The notes beneath the pieces are model-generated. The model saw nothing but the letters and a program-made list of their open reading frames with translations. It was not told the origin of the DNA and made no database searches. DNA of 42,522 nt from Perkinsus marinus ATCC 50983. Its lineage: Eukaryota; Perkinsozoa; Perkinsida; Perkinsidae. The DNA lies in assembly GCF_000006405.1 (NCBI RefSeq), contig NW_003216498.1:333136-375657 (forward strand). Reading direction: 5' to 3'. Both the position numbers and the translations under genes were made by a program. Each line of letters starts with the position of its first letter. The stretch's first letter is position 1. Positions 11,991-23,700 of this stretch are shown here, piece after piece.

Positions 11991-13657
11991 TCATCGGGGA
12001 TCTACCAGGAAAGGAATCTTACCACGCACCATGTAAGATACGGAATAGGTCACCTCTGACTGAGTCGGACCGAATAGATACGTCAACGTAATTTCGTCCA
12101 CTTGGTCCATCCTTCGATCGTCCATAATGTCAGGGTCGATGAAAAAGAACACAGGCATGTCCACCTCCTACACGATGAGGTCCATCACAGCCAACACGCT
12201 GCTGTAGCCGCCCCACCTCGTGAGGTCCGAGCAATTGCTCATCGAAACAAAAGCATTGTATTTTGTTGAAGTAGAGCCCAGCTTCTAGTGGCAGCATGTG
12301 ATACGTAGACATTCCTAAGAAAAGTTACAAGGGAAAATTCCCAGCAACTTCAAAGTGCCTTGCAGGGGTGACTGCCGTTACTACCTATGATGGGCTTATT
12401 GGTCCTATTCTTAGCTCGGAAGAATGCCAAGGCCGTCTCGCCAGGAGTGACCTAAGGTGGGCAGGATGAAGCTGCTGGTGATTATGATCCTTGTAAAAGC
12501 GAGCAGTGCAGGAAAATATGGCGACAATATGGAAACTCTGAGGAAATTTTGGGAAACCTCGTTGGTTTCTGGACATTTCTACCCGAATTCGTAACGTAAA
12601 TTTCTATAGTTAGTGAGGAAACTCCTGAGCTCAACTGAGCAAAGTCGTTCACATGTTCCCTTAGCACTGCACACAGATCAGCTACCGTAAAACGTTCCAA
12701 GATGTCCCAAGCCTACATAGACTGATCGTTGCTCCGGATAGAAGTCCCACTTCAATGTGCTCTGAACAGCACCAGCGAAAGTGATTTTGATAACTCTGAC
12801 CACGACATCGTTCCCTAGTCCGCGACCAAGACCCACCTCTTGCTCGCCTCACCCTCCTTAGGAGGCGGCTTGTATTCTTTATGCCCTACTGTTGCAAACT
12901 GATAGAAAAAAGGAAGACTAAGGAGCGTCGGGGAGTCGGAGAGCCTCACCCCTCCAGTGGACCCTTGCCCTGTGGACTTGCAATACATGTCGTATAGTGG
13001 TACGGCTACAAAACACATACCAAACATAAATACCTACGGAAGGGAGGGCCTGGGGGCAGCCGGAAGGAACACCATCTCCTAGTGGCTGAGCCGTGTTGGG
13101 ATAGATGCTCGCTCACCTCAGCTGAGTCTGGGATTTCCCATAGCAATAATAAAATTCGCATAGAAATGTACAGAAACCACCTAAAATTTCCTCAGAATTT
13201 CCATGTTGTCACCAACACATGTCCTCAACCATGTGCGTATGCCCAATGTGCATTCGAAGAGATATCCGTCATTCATTTCCACTCCGAGTAAACTACACAT
13301 CTAATGAGCTACAAATCATAGAGGCATTTTTTCTCGATAATTTCAAACGGAATTAACCACAGCTGGCCATAGAAACATCGAGGTCAACGGATCAAGAGAG
13401 TTTACTCACGCCCGACGACAGCCATAGGAAGGACGTATTCACACTCCTGGTTCGCTTATCCGTCTCCTTCTTAACCTGAATGGGCAACCATCGACCAACC
13501 ACCCTAGAGAGGGGCCTCCTCCACCCGTTACCTTGCCGTACAACCAGCTGCCGCTACCTCCATCAGGGGCATACTTTCGCCACCGACCAGAACCGTGTAT
13601 ACGAGAAGTCACCGGCTGTGTTGTGAAGAGCCTCATCACCACTAAAGAAGGCCGCAT
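11991..13657 (-). CDS. COX11: COX11, cytochrome c oxidase assembly copper chaperone
   Basis: COX11 is a mitochondrial inner-membrane protein that delivers copper to the CuB site of cytochrome c oxidase subunit 1. About eight exons read cleanly. A basic N-terminus (MRPSLVVMRLFTTQPVTSR) fits a mitochondrial presequence. A membrane segment then leads into the signature MFGMCFVAVPLYDMYCKSTG, followed by WDFYPEQRSVYV and TPGETALAFFRAKN. The copper-binding CFCF motif sits in YFNKIQCFCFDEQ, and EVDMPVFFFIDPDIMDDRRM completes the domain. The stop (TGA) is at 11991-11993. The expected protein is about 250 residues, normal for the eukaryotic family. Most introns are 40-55 nt; two longer ones (about 290 and 370 nt) each carry a CAGTG element. 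Confidence 0.92.
12168..12216 (-). other. 49-nt COX11 intron
   Basis: The intron lies between LLGPHE and EVDMPVFFF, with GTGGGG donor and GTGTAG acceptor. The protein family fixes both exon edges, so this is one of the best-supported examples of the short intron class here. Confidence 0.85.
12504..12669 (+). repeat. CAGTG element, copy c
   Basis: It starts CAGTGCAGGAAAATATG and ends TTAGCACTG, and lies wholly inside the COX11 intron between RSVYV and TPGETALAFF. The intron continues well beyond the element on both sides, so the element was inserted into, or nested in, an intron rather than being the whole intron. Confidence 0.85.
13093..13250 (-). repeat. CAGTG element, copy d
   Basis: This reverse-orientation copy lies in the COX11 intron before the VFMFGMCFVAVPLY exon. 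It is more diverged than copy c but keeps CTCAGCTGAG, the GTACAGAAACCACC block and CACCAACACATG. Confidence 0.75.
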
Positions 13658-14993
13658 CTAACAGGAGAGTACTGCACAAGAATGGGAAAGGCTTAGTGGT
13701 GAGCTACTGAGTGCCTTGCCGCCTCAAACGCCTTCGACCTATACGATAGAAGGCGCCTCATGATCCAACCTGATTTGCGGAAGGAGTGGTATGGCACACA
13801 CTGGTAGTACTGAACTGAACTCAAGACGCTTGCATTGATAAGAGCCTCTCGAGGAGGTGGGACATCGTCATAACGCGGAGACTAACACTACGATACCGCT
13901 CATAAAAACTTCAACGCCTATATCATCATATCGTCGTGCAAGAGAAGACTTTACACAGTTCACTATTACCACGGTCGGACGATACAGGAGGATATTATTG
14001 GGCTTCCTCCTCCACAAACGAGGAGGAGGAGACTTCCAGTTGGAATGGTAGAAGCGAGCACAGCTTGAAAAAAATTGTAAGCCCCGAGTGTCCCGAGGCA
14101 TATAAGAATTATGAGATTAGATAGGAAGAATATGATATAAATGATAGCGTCCACTCTACCTACTAGCAAGAAGTGGCCAAGGAACATTCAATGGACATTT
14201 CTGTGGAAAGGAAATGAGTGGTTCACTACACGCCTTGAGACCAATGACGTGAGTGGCAGGTGAGAGCTAGTACAAAAAACACCAGCAGAAGTGACAAGAA
14301 GGCCAACTGCTGCTGTTGCTAGACGACAGATAGAGAATATTACTACTACGACAACAACATGTCTTTAACCGTGGCGACCATCACCGGTGTAGCAAGCAGA
14401 CCAGACAGAGACTAGTCTCGAATGAGTCATTTGAGAAATCGAGTTATACAATACATAGTTCTGAAATTGAATTTTATGATGATGACGATATAGTAACTAT
14501 GAAGGTATCATGAGAATAGCTCCGGCGTAATGGGCTCGTTGACGATGTAGCATCTTCGGTAGGGCCCTACAGCAACCATCACGATGAGGCAATCTTATCA
14601 TACTAAAACGGAGCGACGAAAAAACCAATGCAAGTAGTAGACAAAGTCGTCATTCGATGACCAATAGGATCATCCCAAACAGCTTCGCTCCGTCGAGTAA
14701 CAGTTTATAGAGGAGCACTTCGCAAACAGACACAGCGTCAGACCGTGACGTTGATACAATAAAAAAAAATCTTCATAATACAACAGTTTTCAGAGGCCAC
14801 CAACAACAATCTCTATCTACCGTGGGGAGCTAAGAATAGGTCCCCAGAAGGGTATTCCTTATGTAGATAGGACGGCCCTACAGTCGGTAACAGCATCAGC
14901 AACAACAGCATCGTAATAATCGTACACTAAGAGGTACCGAATGCTCTACGTTGCTGCACTTGTGGTAGGGGACTCTGACTACAAACTGAATAA
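13658..14993. other. Intergenic region upstream of COX11
   Basis: No convincing coding exon is seen. It presumably holds the COX11 promoter and the 3' flank of the next minus-strand gene. A near-exact copy (11/12) of the recurrent 12-mer lies at 14682-14693, and an A-rich run lies at 14760-14769. Confidence 0.4.
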
Positions 14994-16735
14994 TCATGAC
15001 CACTGCCCTAAGAAGGGCAGTAGGAAGGAGCAGTAGCTGGCCCCAGCGGACGGTGGGTCGAATAGACGATAGAATGTCAACAATACTGGCATTACTACTG
15101 CTACTAGTATAAACATGGTGGCAGTACCCACTGAGAAGTGAAGATGGTGTGGTAAGCAACCGAGTGCATGCACCAAAGCAGAGCTCCAGCTTGACCACCA
15201 TCATACTAGGGACAATACACATGCATCAGCGAATCTTAGAAGGCATACACTCCTCTAGCCACAGCTCTCGTGGCCGTCTCCTCAGCCAACTTCTCTGCTC
15301 GCTTCTCATTCGAAGCACCGTCATAATCCGCTGTCTTTCCCAGAGACACCGAAAGGAGGCGTTCGTCATCAAAAGTATATTCAACTTGCTGTGGACGGAA
15401 GTGAACACTAGATGGGCGGAAGTCCTCCTCCATATCCTCGTAGAAGTCTCCATACAGCGAGGCCACTGTTGAACATAGCGAAACTGACGAGGCAAAATGC
15501 TCCTTATTCGACTCTGCTAGCTGCAACGAATCTGATACAAAAAGTGTAAAACTGCGCTCAAGTCCAGGCTAGCCTCATCTTACCCGTCGTGAGCTCATTC
15601 TGATTTAACACCATATCAAGATTCGGAAGTTGTTCCTTCTTGAGAATACTCCTTTTAGGAGCCACCAACTTCGCTGCTGAATGCCCTCTACTCAGCCGAT
15701 AACTACTACTCGACCGGACAGGCTTATCCGGAAGGGCCGTACAACTGCGGGAGAAACGTAACCACGACAACGAGAGAAGACCACACGTACCACCCACGCA
15801 CAACTGGTCTGAAGCATCCAAATACACGGGAGAGCATAAGCTACCAATAGTATTAAAATAACTACATAAACAACGTAACGAGCCCACCAACTGAACCATG
15901 AGGAAAAGCGCAGAATCTTTAAAGATGCGCGTAGTTAGGAGAGAATCCGCTAACTACACGTGAAGGGGACAGGTCTGACACAATGATACGAAACAGGTCA
16001 GCAACACGACAGTGGTGATCTAACGTGAAATGAAAAAGAGGGCGGTTTTCACCGTTGCTATTGGATGACGAGTTATAATGGTATAAACCAGATAAGTGAT
16101 GTTAATACATTTACTACCACAACACTTTCACCAAGGGTAAAAAATCATATGCACAGCCGTGAAGAATTGTGGCCTTCCTAAGAGCCGTTGACATGATGAG
16201 TGCCCAGGGACGCAATAAGACTCTTGGGAGCATCTCGAGCACTAGGCAAGCGATGAAAATGCGGATGGTCATCCAATACATCAGTGCGGCTCCTATAAAG
16301 GCGTCTTACCTCCTCCAGAGGGCTCTCACTGTCGAATGAGCAAAACGACACCGACTCTTGAAAATGTACTGTGGGCGTCGCCTGCATCGACTTACTCCGT
16401 GGCTTAGTCTTCAACGCCATCAGCTCAGTCTTACCCATACTGGTCTCATCAGCTGATGGGAAATGGGCCCTTCCTTCTGAGAAAGTAACCACCTATCCAA
16501 CCACACGGTCTACCGTCACCTTACTCCACCTAGGCCCCTTTTTGACCTCCTGCCCTTGAGGGTCCTCAGCCTCTCTAGTGTCAAACGATGTATCAGGACA
16601 GTCTGGTTCATGGGCAGGCCGAGTACCTCCCTCATCCTCCTTACTCGGAGAGTGTGCTACCTTACCAGGAGCACTCTCCTCGACAGTCGTCGTTCCTTCC
16701 ACTGCGCTAGACGATTTGTTAACCGCAGATGTCAT
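14994..16735 (-). CDS. Disordered protein with RVxF-like motif and C-terminal membrane segment
   Basis: Not recognised. Starting at MTSAVNKSSSAVEG, the first exon is acidic and Ser/Pro-rich. A candidate 27-nt intron (16493-16519) would join SK to VVTFSEGRAHFPS, giving K-V-V-T-F, a match to the PP1-docking pattern [RK]x(0,1)[VI]x[FW]. Further exons contain TPTVHFQESVSFCSF, EEVRRLYRSRTDVL, PKRSILKKEQLPNLDMVL and QVEYTFDDERLLSVSLG. The last exon carries a strong hydrophobic helix (MFILVAVVMPVLLTFY) ending at a stop at 14994. A membrane-anchored cytoplasmic scaffold is a possible reading, but function is unknown. The exon order is inferred. Confidence 0.5.
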
Positions 16736-17306
16736 TGAGATTGAAACTAATTCGCATTGGGATCCCTCCCTACAATTCTCCCCCCACCGTCGCGAAGGCG
16801 CTACTACGGACCATCTACGCGATCAACCGGCTTACCAAATCTACACCCCGATGATACTACAAGTCGAAATCGAGACAATCCCAGGCACATGAGAGGCCAA
16901 AGATGACCAAAAGTTGGTATGCACAGTCATAGGAGAGCACAACAATAACCATTAACGCGTCACCGCGAGTCAACATCCGAACACTCCACAGAGACACTCA
17001 GCAATTCCAAACCGCACCAGCTGGTATACTTTTATGAACATGGCAATGTGCTAGGCTTATGCAAGACATAACTCGTTATATTAAATTGATTAATACGACT
17101 CTAATACCCGCAACAAGCGTTTCCACCTTCGCGATTGACTCTTACCCTGCCGGCCACATCCTACTCTAGTGAGAATCGAGCAACGTATCACCTGAGCCTC
17201 CCTAGTCGCCCTTCGCTGAGTACACAACGCAAAGCCATAACGGGATGAGGCTACTTCATGATAATAACTATACTAATGACAGAACGGAATGAAGCGTAAC
17301 TGAGGA

Positions 17307-17347
17307 CCATATCGGATAAGAAGTAGACTACTACTTATCCGATATGG
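17307..17347. repeat. Near-perfect palindrome (hairpin)
   Basis: The arms CCATATCGGATAAG and CTTATCCGATATGG are exactly complementary around a short AGTAG/CTACT centre. The hairpin is 41 bp and lies between two minus-strand genes. Confidence 0.85.
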
Positions 17348-17375
17348 TGACTATTACTATTACTATTAGCGGATA

Positions 17376-17393
17376 CGTACTACTAGTAGTACG
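17376..17393. repeat. Perfect 18-bp palindrome
   Basis: CGTACTACTAGTAGTACG is its own reverse complement. It begins 29 bp after the preceding 41-bp hairpin. Confidence 0.85.
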
Positions 17394-17808
17394 AGTGGTG
17401 ACACCAGATGAAGAGTCAACAACATGGGAACAATTCTACCACCGCCTAAGCACCACAGACCTACCACGTAAAGAGGAAGACCTTCAGCTACTCCACTCCG
17501 GTGTTAGTTTTAACGTAGCAACTCCCCGGATGCATTAGTCGATTTCTAAATGACAAAATTCAGAGGATAACTTTGACATTCCAAAATTGAATTGTTAAAG
17601 ATACAGAATAACACTGATTACTTCCCATCACGTCGACTCGGACGAGGAAGCCCTTGAAGGGCACCTCAATGGTCTTAAGGCCATCGACAAGACCGAAGAC
17701 GATGTTCGCAAAAGATGGTATTCAGCGATGGTGTACTCAACTCAACGGCCAGGTACTTCGAGATGACAGAACTGTTTTCAAACTGCCTTATAGTACGATA
17801 CCTAGGAG

Positions 17809-18288
17809 CTATACATATGCAAGGGCATCACGATTGAACGCTCGTGTTGGACTACACTTCCCGAACGACGACAGATGCCTTGCGGTGAAGTAAAAAGTAG
17901 CGTCACATACGACGCACAAGCACTCACCTAAAGTCAATGCAAAATTAGCACAGATCGATAAGGGCACTCGACGCGCCCAATGAGATAGTTGATTTGAAAA
18001 GTCTGTGTAGGTTACAAAGAAGCTCACTCCAGGAAAATCTGATGATGAATGTTGGCCTAACAACAACAACACCATCTGAGAGAGATCCCTGTCGGCAAGG
18101 CCCTGAGCATTATACCCAAACGACCAAGGGGAAGGAGTGACGCTTCTTAGTAAACCACCACTATACAATAGAGAGAGACGATGTAAAGACCAACACTTTA
18201 ATTGCTCCTCCTCAGTTGTCAAAGCCACATGCCGTACTGTGGGACAAAGGAAACAACACCTCAGCGGCTCATTTGGTGACCATAACAC
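17809..18288 (-). CDS. Unassigned open stretch, possible exons
   Basis: A 159-codon open stretch, rich in Cys, Ser and Leu, matches nothing I recognise. A consensus donor (GTGAGTGCTTGTG) follows SICANFALTLG, with a CGCAAG acceptor about 49 nt later, so it may be several exons. A further short frame with FANIVFGLVDGLKTIEVPF lies at about 17720-17620 on the same strand. It could be the 3' part of the gene starting at 19002 or an independent gene. Confidence 0.3.
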   Translation of the reverse strand: MLWSPNEPLRCCFLCPTVRHVALTTEEEQLKCWSLHRLSLLYSGGLLRSVTPSPWSFGYNAQGLADRDLSQMVLLLLGQHSSSDFPGVSFFVTYTDFSNQLSHWARRVPLSICANFALTLGECLCVVCDATFYFTARHLSSFGKCSPTRAFNRDALAYV

Positions 18289-18388
18289 TGGGAAACTTTA
18301 TAATGTGGGAGTAAACACCAACAGCATAGATACCCAAATAGTCATATAAACTGTGTACAAAGGACTATGAAGAGAACTCCTGCGTTGT

Positions 18389-19002
18389 TTAGTTCACCAC
18401 ACAGCAAGCCTTCCTTTCAATGGCGTCTGATACCATACTTCGACTTCTTCTCAAGGAAGCCACCTCAAGACAGTTCAAAGGCCTCAGTGTAGCATCAACA
18501 CACTTACGCCTAGTAGCTTCTGGATAGCGACGACCTCTCAACACGGCATGGGTTTGATACCGTCCTTGGAGTGCGCGCTTCACTGGTCTCGTGTTACGCG
18601 TACAGCTCCTCAGAGGCACGGCTCGCTGGGTACCTTTATCTACCCCTTCCACCGTATCAGCCGGGCTGTATTCAATCATATTGACGACCTCTCTGAAAGT
18701 GACCATCCTCAATGGTCTTTCTCCCAAGATAGAAGACCTCGAATGACATCGACAACTCGAATCAGTAGAAACACTCCGAATGTCGTCGTCATCATAATCT
18801 AACAAGAACCATCAGGCGGCTCACCTGACACGCTACCCCTACTCTCGGTCTTCTTGGAAAACTCTATCCGACTCTGTCCACCTCCCATCGTCGACTCCGA
18901 CACCGTACTAGGCTGTTGGTGACCACGACCGCCTTTGAACATGTATAGTAGTGCCGTGAAGCACCCAGCCTGATGCTGTTGCTGCCTACCGCTCCTCAGC
19001 AT
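18389..19002 (-). CDS. Basic disordered protein with RVxF-like motif
   Basis: Not recognised. It starts at MLRSGRQQQHQ. A candidate 26-nt intron (18799-18824) joins SRGSVS to DYDDDDIRSVSTD. The sequence RMVTFREVVNMIEYSPADT matches a PP1-docking RVxF pattern (R-M-V-T-F), and an Arg-rich stretch follows. The frame closes after ERKACCVVN; the vicinal cysteines could be acylated. About 195 residues. It resembles the neighbour at 14994-16735 in carrying a [KR]xVTF motif, though the rest does not align obviously. Confidence 0.5.
18799..18824 (-). other. Candidate 26-nt intron
   Basis: GTGAGCC donor and TTGTTAG acceptor. Removing it joins two compatible long frames; leaving it in brings a stop soon after. 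Confidence 0.5.
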
Positions 19003-19574
19003 ATCAGGCGCCCTCCAACTGATCTACCACAACGACCAGTAATCTCCTTACGTCATCCCCAATACACTGCCAACGACAACCCCACATCTTTTCTTGTGGA
19101 AACACGGAATAAAACAGGCCCATATACGCCGTGCGCACAGGGTAATAATTATTGGGCGCGCGCTTTTTACATTGAAGGTACATCCCTGGGCGAGCGAGAA
19201 ATGCCGCGCACTTACTAGTAAAGTAATACTAGCAGTTCTTCCTTGAATTCGTTTATGCAGGTGCGAACATCATTCCAACTGCTGTTCCTCATCCTTCGTT
19301 GAAGTTGATATGATACTCCACTCATCGGCTGATGATTGTTGGTTCTAATTCACTTTCCCTGCAGGTCGCTCGCGTCCATCTACGCGAGCGTTTCAGAAGT
19401 TGACTTCATCCGTATCATCTTATTTTCGAACCCGTATGTGACCTCTGTTGACCTTCCGAGTAGCGTAATGCCCGCATTGGAGTCGAGCTATACGCAGATG
19501 ATTTCCATCGAGCCCTTCTGAAATCGTTGGGTTGAGTGGTCAATTGCTATCCCTAGCGTACACTGCCTCCATAC
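19003..19574. promoter_or_regulatory. Divergent intergenic region with hairpin
   Basis: It separates the minus-strand gene starting at 19002 from the plus-strand GBP-like gene, so it should hold both promoters. A perfect 9-bp inverted repeat, CGCTCGCGT (19367-19375) and ACGCGAGCG (19382-19390), lies in it. A GGGCGCGCGCT word at about 19154 resembles a GC-rich intron word seen in the kinesin gene. Confidence 0.45.
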
Positions 19575-22500
19575 ATGTCAACTATCATTGACAACAACAC
19601 CCCTCTGAGTGTCAGTCGAAGGGCCTCTAACACCACTGTCTACTACAACTATGAGGATCCTAAGAAGGCCGCCAACTGCTCAGGGACCCTCTACCCTCCC
19701 CCCAAGCCTCCTTCTGGTCACATCGCTGGTCTCCCCTCCGCTGGGCACCGCTCTACTCCTTCCAACACCTCAGCTGCTGTATCAGAGCACTTTCACCATG
19801 GAGGTAGGACGTACTTCGACCCCCTTGGGCCCAAGACTAGGGCATCCCTCCTCAGGGTCTAGCACTATGCCTGGCACCCCCAACCTGGCGGCGAGCACCA
19901 ACAGCAGCTGTATAAGCCCCTGTGTACAGGCCTCTCAACTTCCACAAGGCTCCACGGTTGAATACTATAGTCAATCCCTAGGTAGGAGCCCCTGCTACTA
20001 CCCCTCATACAAGGTGATCGTAAACAGGTCGTTGGATCCCTGCGAAGGTGATGTCGGTGATCCCTCCTGATGACCCTCGAGCTGGTGGCAGCAAGGTCGG
20101 CCTCGTCCATCTAGACTGCAAACCCATGGCTAGAGTTGAGCAGGTCGTAGTGGTGCTTGCCTCTCATAGGACCACACTGTCCCATGGTCAGGTTCGCTAT
20201 GCTGGCCCCCCGGCTGGGATGCCTCTCTACTCTGGTGGCCCTTTGTCGTCGGCGCCGACCCCCAACTTCATCGACGTCCCGGCCGCCTTCTCGATGTTCA
20301 ACTCCTCTTCTCCCCCATCCTTCATCCCAGGGCCGTCAGTTGGCCCTCCAACTGTGCGGGTCATGAGGACCACTACTATTCCCACCGCCTACCGCCGTTC
20401 TTCGTACATTACTAAGACCACCAGTATGGCCTTCAAGAACCCCGGCAAAGCTGTCCAACTGTAGGGGTCTCGACACCATCATGTGCTGGGCCTTACTACT
20501 ATCCTCAGGATCTCGTTTGACGGCGATAAGCTCGTTGTGAACCCCGAGGCCCTTGCCCTCCTGGAGGCCCTCGGGCACGACAAGCAAGTGAGTGTCGTGA
20601 CAGTAGTTGGTATGTACCGGACGGGTAAGAGCTACCTCCTCAACAGGCTCGTCAGAGGTAAGTCAACTGCCTTGTAGCCCTGGCCCTCTACTTAACCCAG
20701 GTCCTGGTGGCTCCACCACTGTTAATGAGGACCCACAGAAGGAGAATAAGCTTCTGAACAAGTTGTTGAAACTGGGCAGGAAGAAAAATGATGCCGTGAA
20801 TCGACCTACTCCGGTTGTCTTCGAGACGGGCAACGAAGTGAATGCCTGCACCCAAGGCATATGGATGTACATCTGCGAGGAGGAGCTCAATGACAAGGTC
20901 GTCATCTTCCTTGACTGTGAGGGTTTGGGCTCTACTGGTCGAGACAAGGCTTATGACACTAAGCTCATGGCCATGGCCCTCCTTATGAGCAGCGTATTTA
21001 TATATAACTCTAAGGTGAGTGTGTGTGGTTGGTATGTTGTCATGAGGCCCCTTAGGGTTGCCTGGACGAGGCGGCGTTCAACGGTCTATCGCTTGTATGC
21101 GAGCACGCTACGCAGCTCATTAGGGAGTTCCATACTGAGTTCGGTGGAGCGGCACCGGAGGGCGTCTTGTCTGCGTCCTTCCTGTGGATCCTGAGAGACT
21201 TCGTATTGGCATTAGAGAACGAGAGTAAGAGTAGTCTCAGTAGCCCATTAGCTAGTGGAGTAACGGTCATGATGAGCGTTTGTCATGCGAACGTGCCGGG
21301 TTCGATCCTCGGCAATGACATCTCACTCCTTGTCAGATGGTGAGGCGATAAGCTCGTCGGAGTATCTTGAAAATGCCCTGAGGTCTAAGGGCAATAAAGA
21401 TATATCCAAAGCGATCCTAGAGTGCTTCATGGACAGGGATTGTTACACACTGGTAACACCACATAGTCGAGGAGGGTCTTCTGTTGTGGGTGCAGATTCA
21501 ACCTACGGTCAATGAAGACAACCTCCAGAAGTTGGATACGATTCCTGATGGCAAATTGAGGAAGGAATTCATCGACCAAGTCCAGTCCCTGTGTGGTAAA
21601 GTATGGACTATGGCTGCCTCGAGAGCTGTGACTATAAACAAGTATGGAGGAGGGACTCCCTTCACCCCAGTTGCATTGGCGGCTTACATTAGAAAAGTGG
21701 GTCGGGGTCCAATCTGGGTGGGTTGTTGAGGGCCCCTCCTCAGTTGGCTGAGCATGTGTCTAGCTCCTCTACCCTGGCGGGCTTCAGTCTCTCGTCAACT
21801 TGGGTTCAAGTCCAGCACGAGGCACTGGCCTCCTTGATCGATTGTAAAACGACCACTACCATGAGTGCTGAGTTGTTGTTTCAGCTCTGAGCCTGGCACA
21901 TGGGGGAGAGGTGGATGCTATGGTCGCTGAGCTGCCCATGGCAACTCGCGAGCTGGATGATCGACTGGCTGCAGCGTTGAGAAGGGTGGAGATTGAGTAT
22001 AGGAGGAAGGCCCTTGGTGAGCAAAGAAGCGTTCTGAGTCAACAACTGGGATATCTTCCAGGGGAGGAGTCTGATCAACTTTACCAGCAGTATCTCGACG
22101 AGCTCATCCAAGGGGCGAAGGCTCAAGAAGGAAGGGTGTATCCCCTAAATGATGATAAGTGGGTATAGGCGCCGTCTAGTGTATCGATCACGGTTTATGG
22201 GTAGGGCTCGGACCTCTGCTGAAGAAGTGGCAATGAGGCTCGCTGATGAGGTTATGCCAGAGTTGGTACCGGGATGGCCCTCGGAGGAGGGCGACTTGGA
22301 CATGGTCTTGTCGGAGTCAGCCAAGCGGTTGACGGAGAAGTTACGATGGGTGTTGGAGGAAATCATGACCACCACTCGAGGGCCGAGGGGTGCGAGGCTC
22401 ATGGTCGCCGCTCACAAGGTGGGTCTATTGCTGATTTATTCTATGATACCACTCCTTGGTCAGATCATCGAGATAAGTGGCCTCTTTGTGACTGAGTTGG

Positions 22501-23576
22501 ACAGGAAGGCGGAAGGCATTTCCCATAATGAGCACCTCACTAGGCAGCAGAGGGACGAGGCTCTCGCTGGTATCGATAAGCTCAAGAAGACCGCATTGAC
22601 GGTAGGGGCTTGGCTGGGATGAGTACGTCGATCGAGTTGGGTTCAGGACTTGACAGCCAAGGTGGCCGAGCTGGAGGAGGAGCTGACTAGGCGGGACAGG
22701 AGGGAGAAGGAGCTGTTGGGCCAAGTCGAGGGGAAGGACAGTGAAATGGGGAGGCTGGCTGATAGTGTCAGAAGTAAGGGTCGTGGTTGAGTATGATGGG
22801 GAAAAATCTTCACTGTGCGTCGGAAGATACTCTGAGCGAGAGGGAGTCTCAATTGAATGAGAATTGGGAGGGCAAGGTGGAAGGGCTTGAGAAGCAAGTG
22901 GAGCAGCTGATCAGAGAAAAGGAAGAGTTGGAGGACGCTCTAGCGAGTACGGAGGAGAGGAGAAGGGAGGCTCAGGACGGACAGGTGACTACCATGCGAA
23001 AGGTCGTGGGTTCGATCCTCAGCAGGGTTATTTTCAGGTTGATTTTGAATCCACCAAGAACAATGAGATCGATATGCTCACTGAGACCCTCATTGACAAA
23101 ACAGGGTATCCATTAATCATTTCAAGTCCCCAGCTTTAACTTCAGGGAGATCGCACGCCTGAACGAGGAGTTGGAGAAAGCCCGAGCAGAGCTAGGAAAC
23201 GCTGAGACTGCCGTAAAGGAGGCTGAGCTTGCCCTCTTCACGAACGCTCGAGACATGGCTGCTGATCATGACAAGAACATTGCTGAGTGGAGGGAGAAAG
23301 TGGAGCAGCTGGAGGCTGAAAATGTGGAAGTCCAGGCCAGGCTTCGAGAAGAGGTGGAGGGTCGCGAAAAGGCCATCAGGGTCGTGTATGAGGAGAAGGC
23401 AGCGGCTACTGAGGTAGGTTATGGCAGCAGCCCGGGCGATTAAGGTGTTTGATTATGATTAGGCGGCACATGAGGCGATGACTAGGCTGAGGGAGGAGAT
23501 CAAGGAGCTGAAGGATAGAGTCGCTAGAGGCGGAGGGCCACGGTCTAAGCGCAAGTGCTTGCCGTTTTGTCGATGA
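19575..23576 (+). CDS. Guanylate-binding-protein-like large GTPase with coiled-coil tail
   Basis: Starts at MSTIIDNNTPLSVSRRAS with a Pro/Ser-rich disordered region to about 20460. The GTPase domain begins ISFDGDKLVVNPEALALLE. It has G1 GMYRTGKS, a G2 region NACTQGIWMY, G3 LDCEGLGS and an ILRDF motif equivalent to the GBP/atlastin RD motif. GBP-type helical segments follow (EYLENALRSKG, DNLQKLDTIPDGKLRKEFI), then a helical domain and a long coiled coil (VEQLIREKEELEDAL, EKARAELGNAETAVKEAEL). The protein ends KRKCLPFCR, a basic patch with two cysteines rather than a CaaX box; acylation is possible. At least ten introns, mostly 32-82 nt, were placed by frame. GBPs hydrolyse GTP and assemble on membranes; the cellular role here is unknown. 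Confidence 0.85.
21255..21336 (+). other. 82-nt intron with tRNA T-arm-like hairpin
   Basis: Joins SSPLA to NGEAISSSEYL. It contains GGTTCGATCC at 21299-21308 within TGCCGGGTTCGATCCTCGGC, whose GCCG and CGGC ends pair as a T-stem would. Confidence 0.65.
23006..23037 (+). other. 32-nt intron with tRNA T-arm-like word
   Basis: Lies between VTTMRKV and VDFESTKNNEIDML in the coiled coil, from GTGGG to TTTTCAG. GGTTCGATCC occupies 23009-23018, so nearly a third of the intron is the tRNA-like word. The upstream bases CATGCGAA recur before the T-arm word in the 21255-21336 intron. Confidence 0.65.
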
Positions 23577-23700
23577 TAATTAAATTAGTATCTTGAGGTT
23601 GAGCATGCAAGATGCAAAATTGGTCGTAGTTGATGATAAGTTGTGACAGTAGGGTGAAGTTTATTATTCCTGTAAGGATATTGTCCAGATCATTCACTCA

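Noticed and set aside
21800-21815. GGGTTCAAGTCCAG as another T-arm-like intron.
   Set aside because: The continuous frame TWVQVQHEALASLID shows it is coding sequence of the GBP-like gene.
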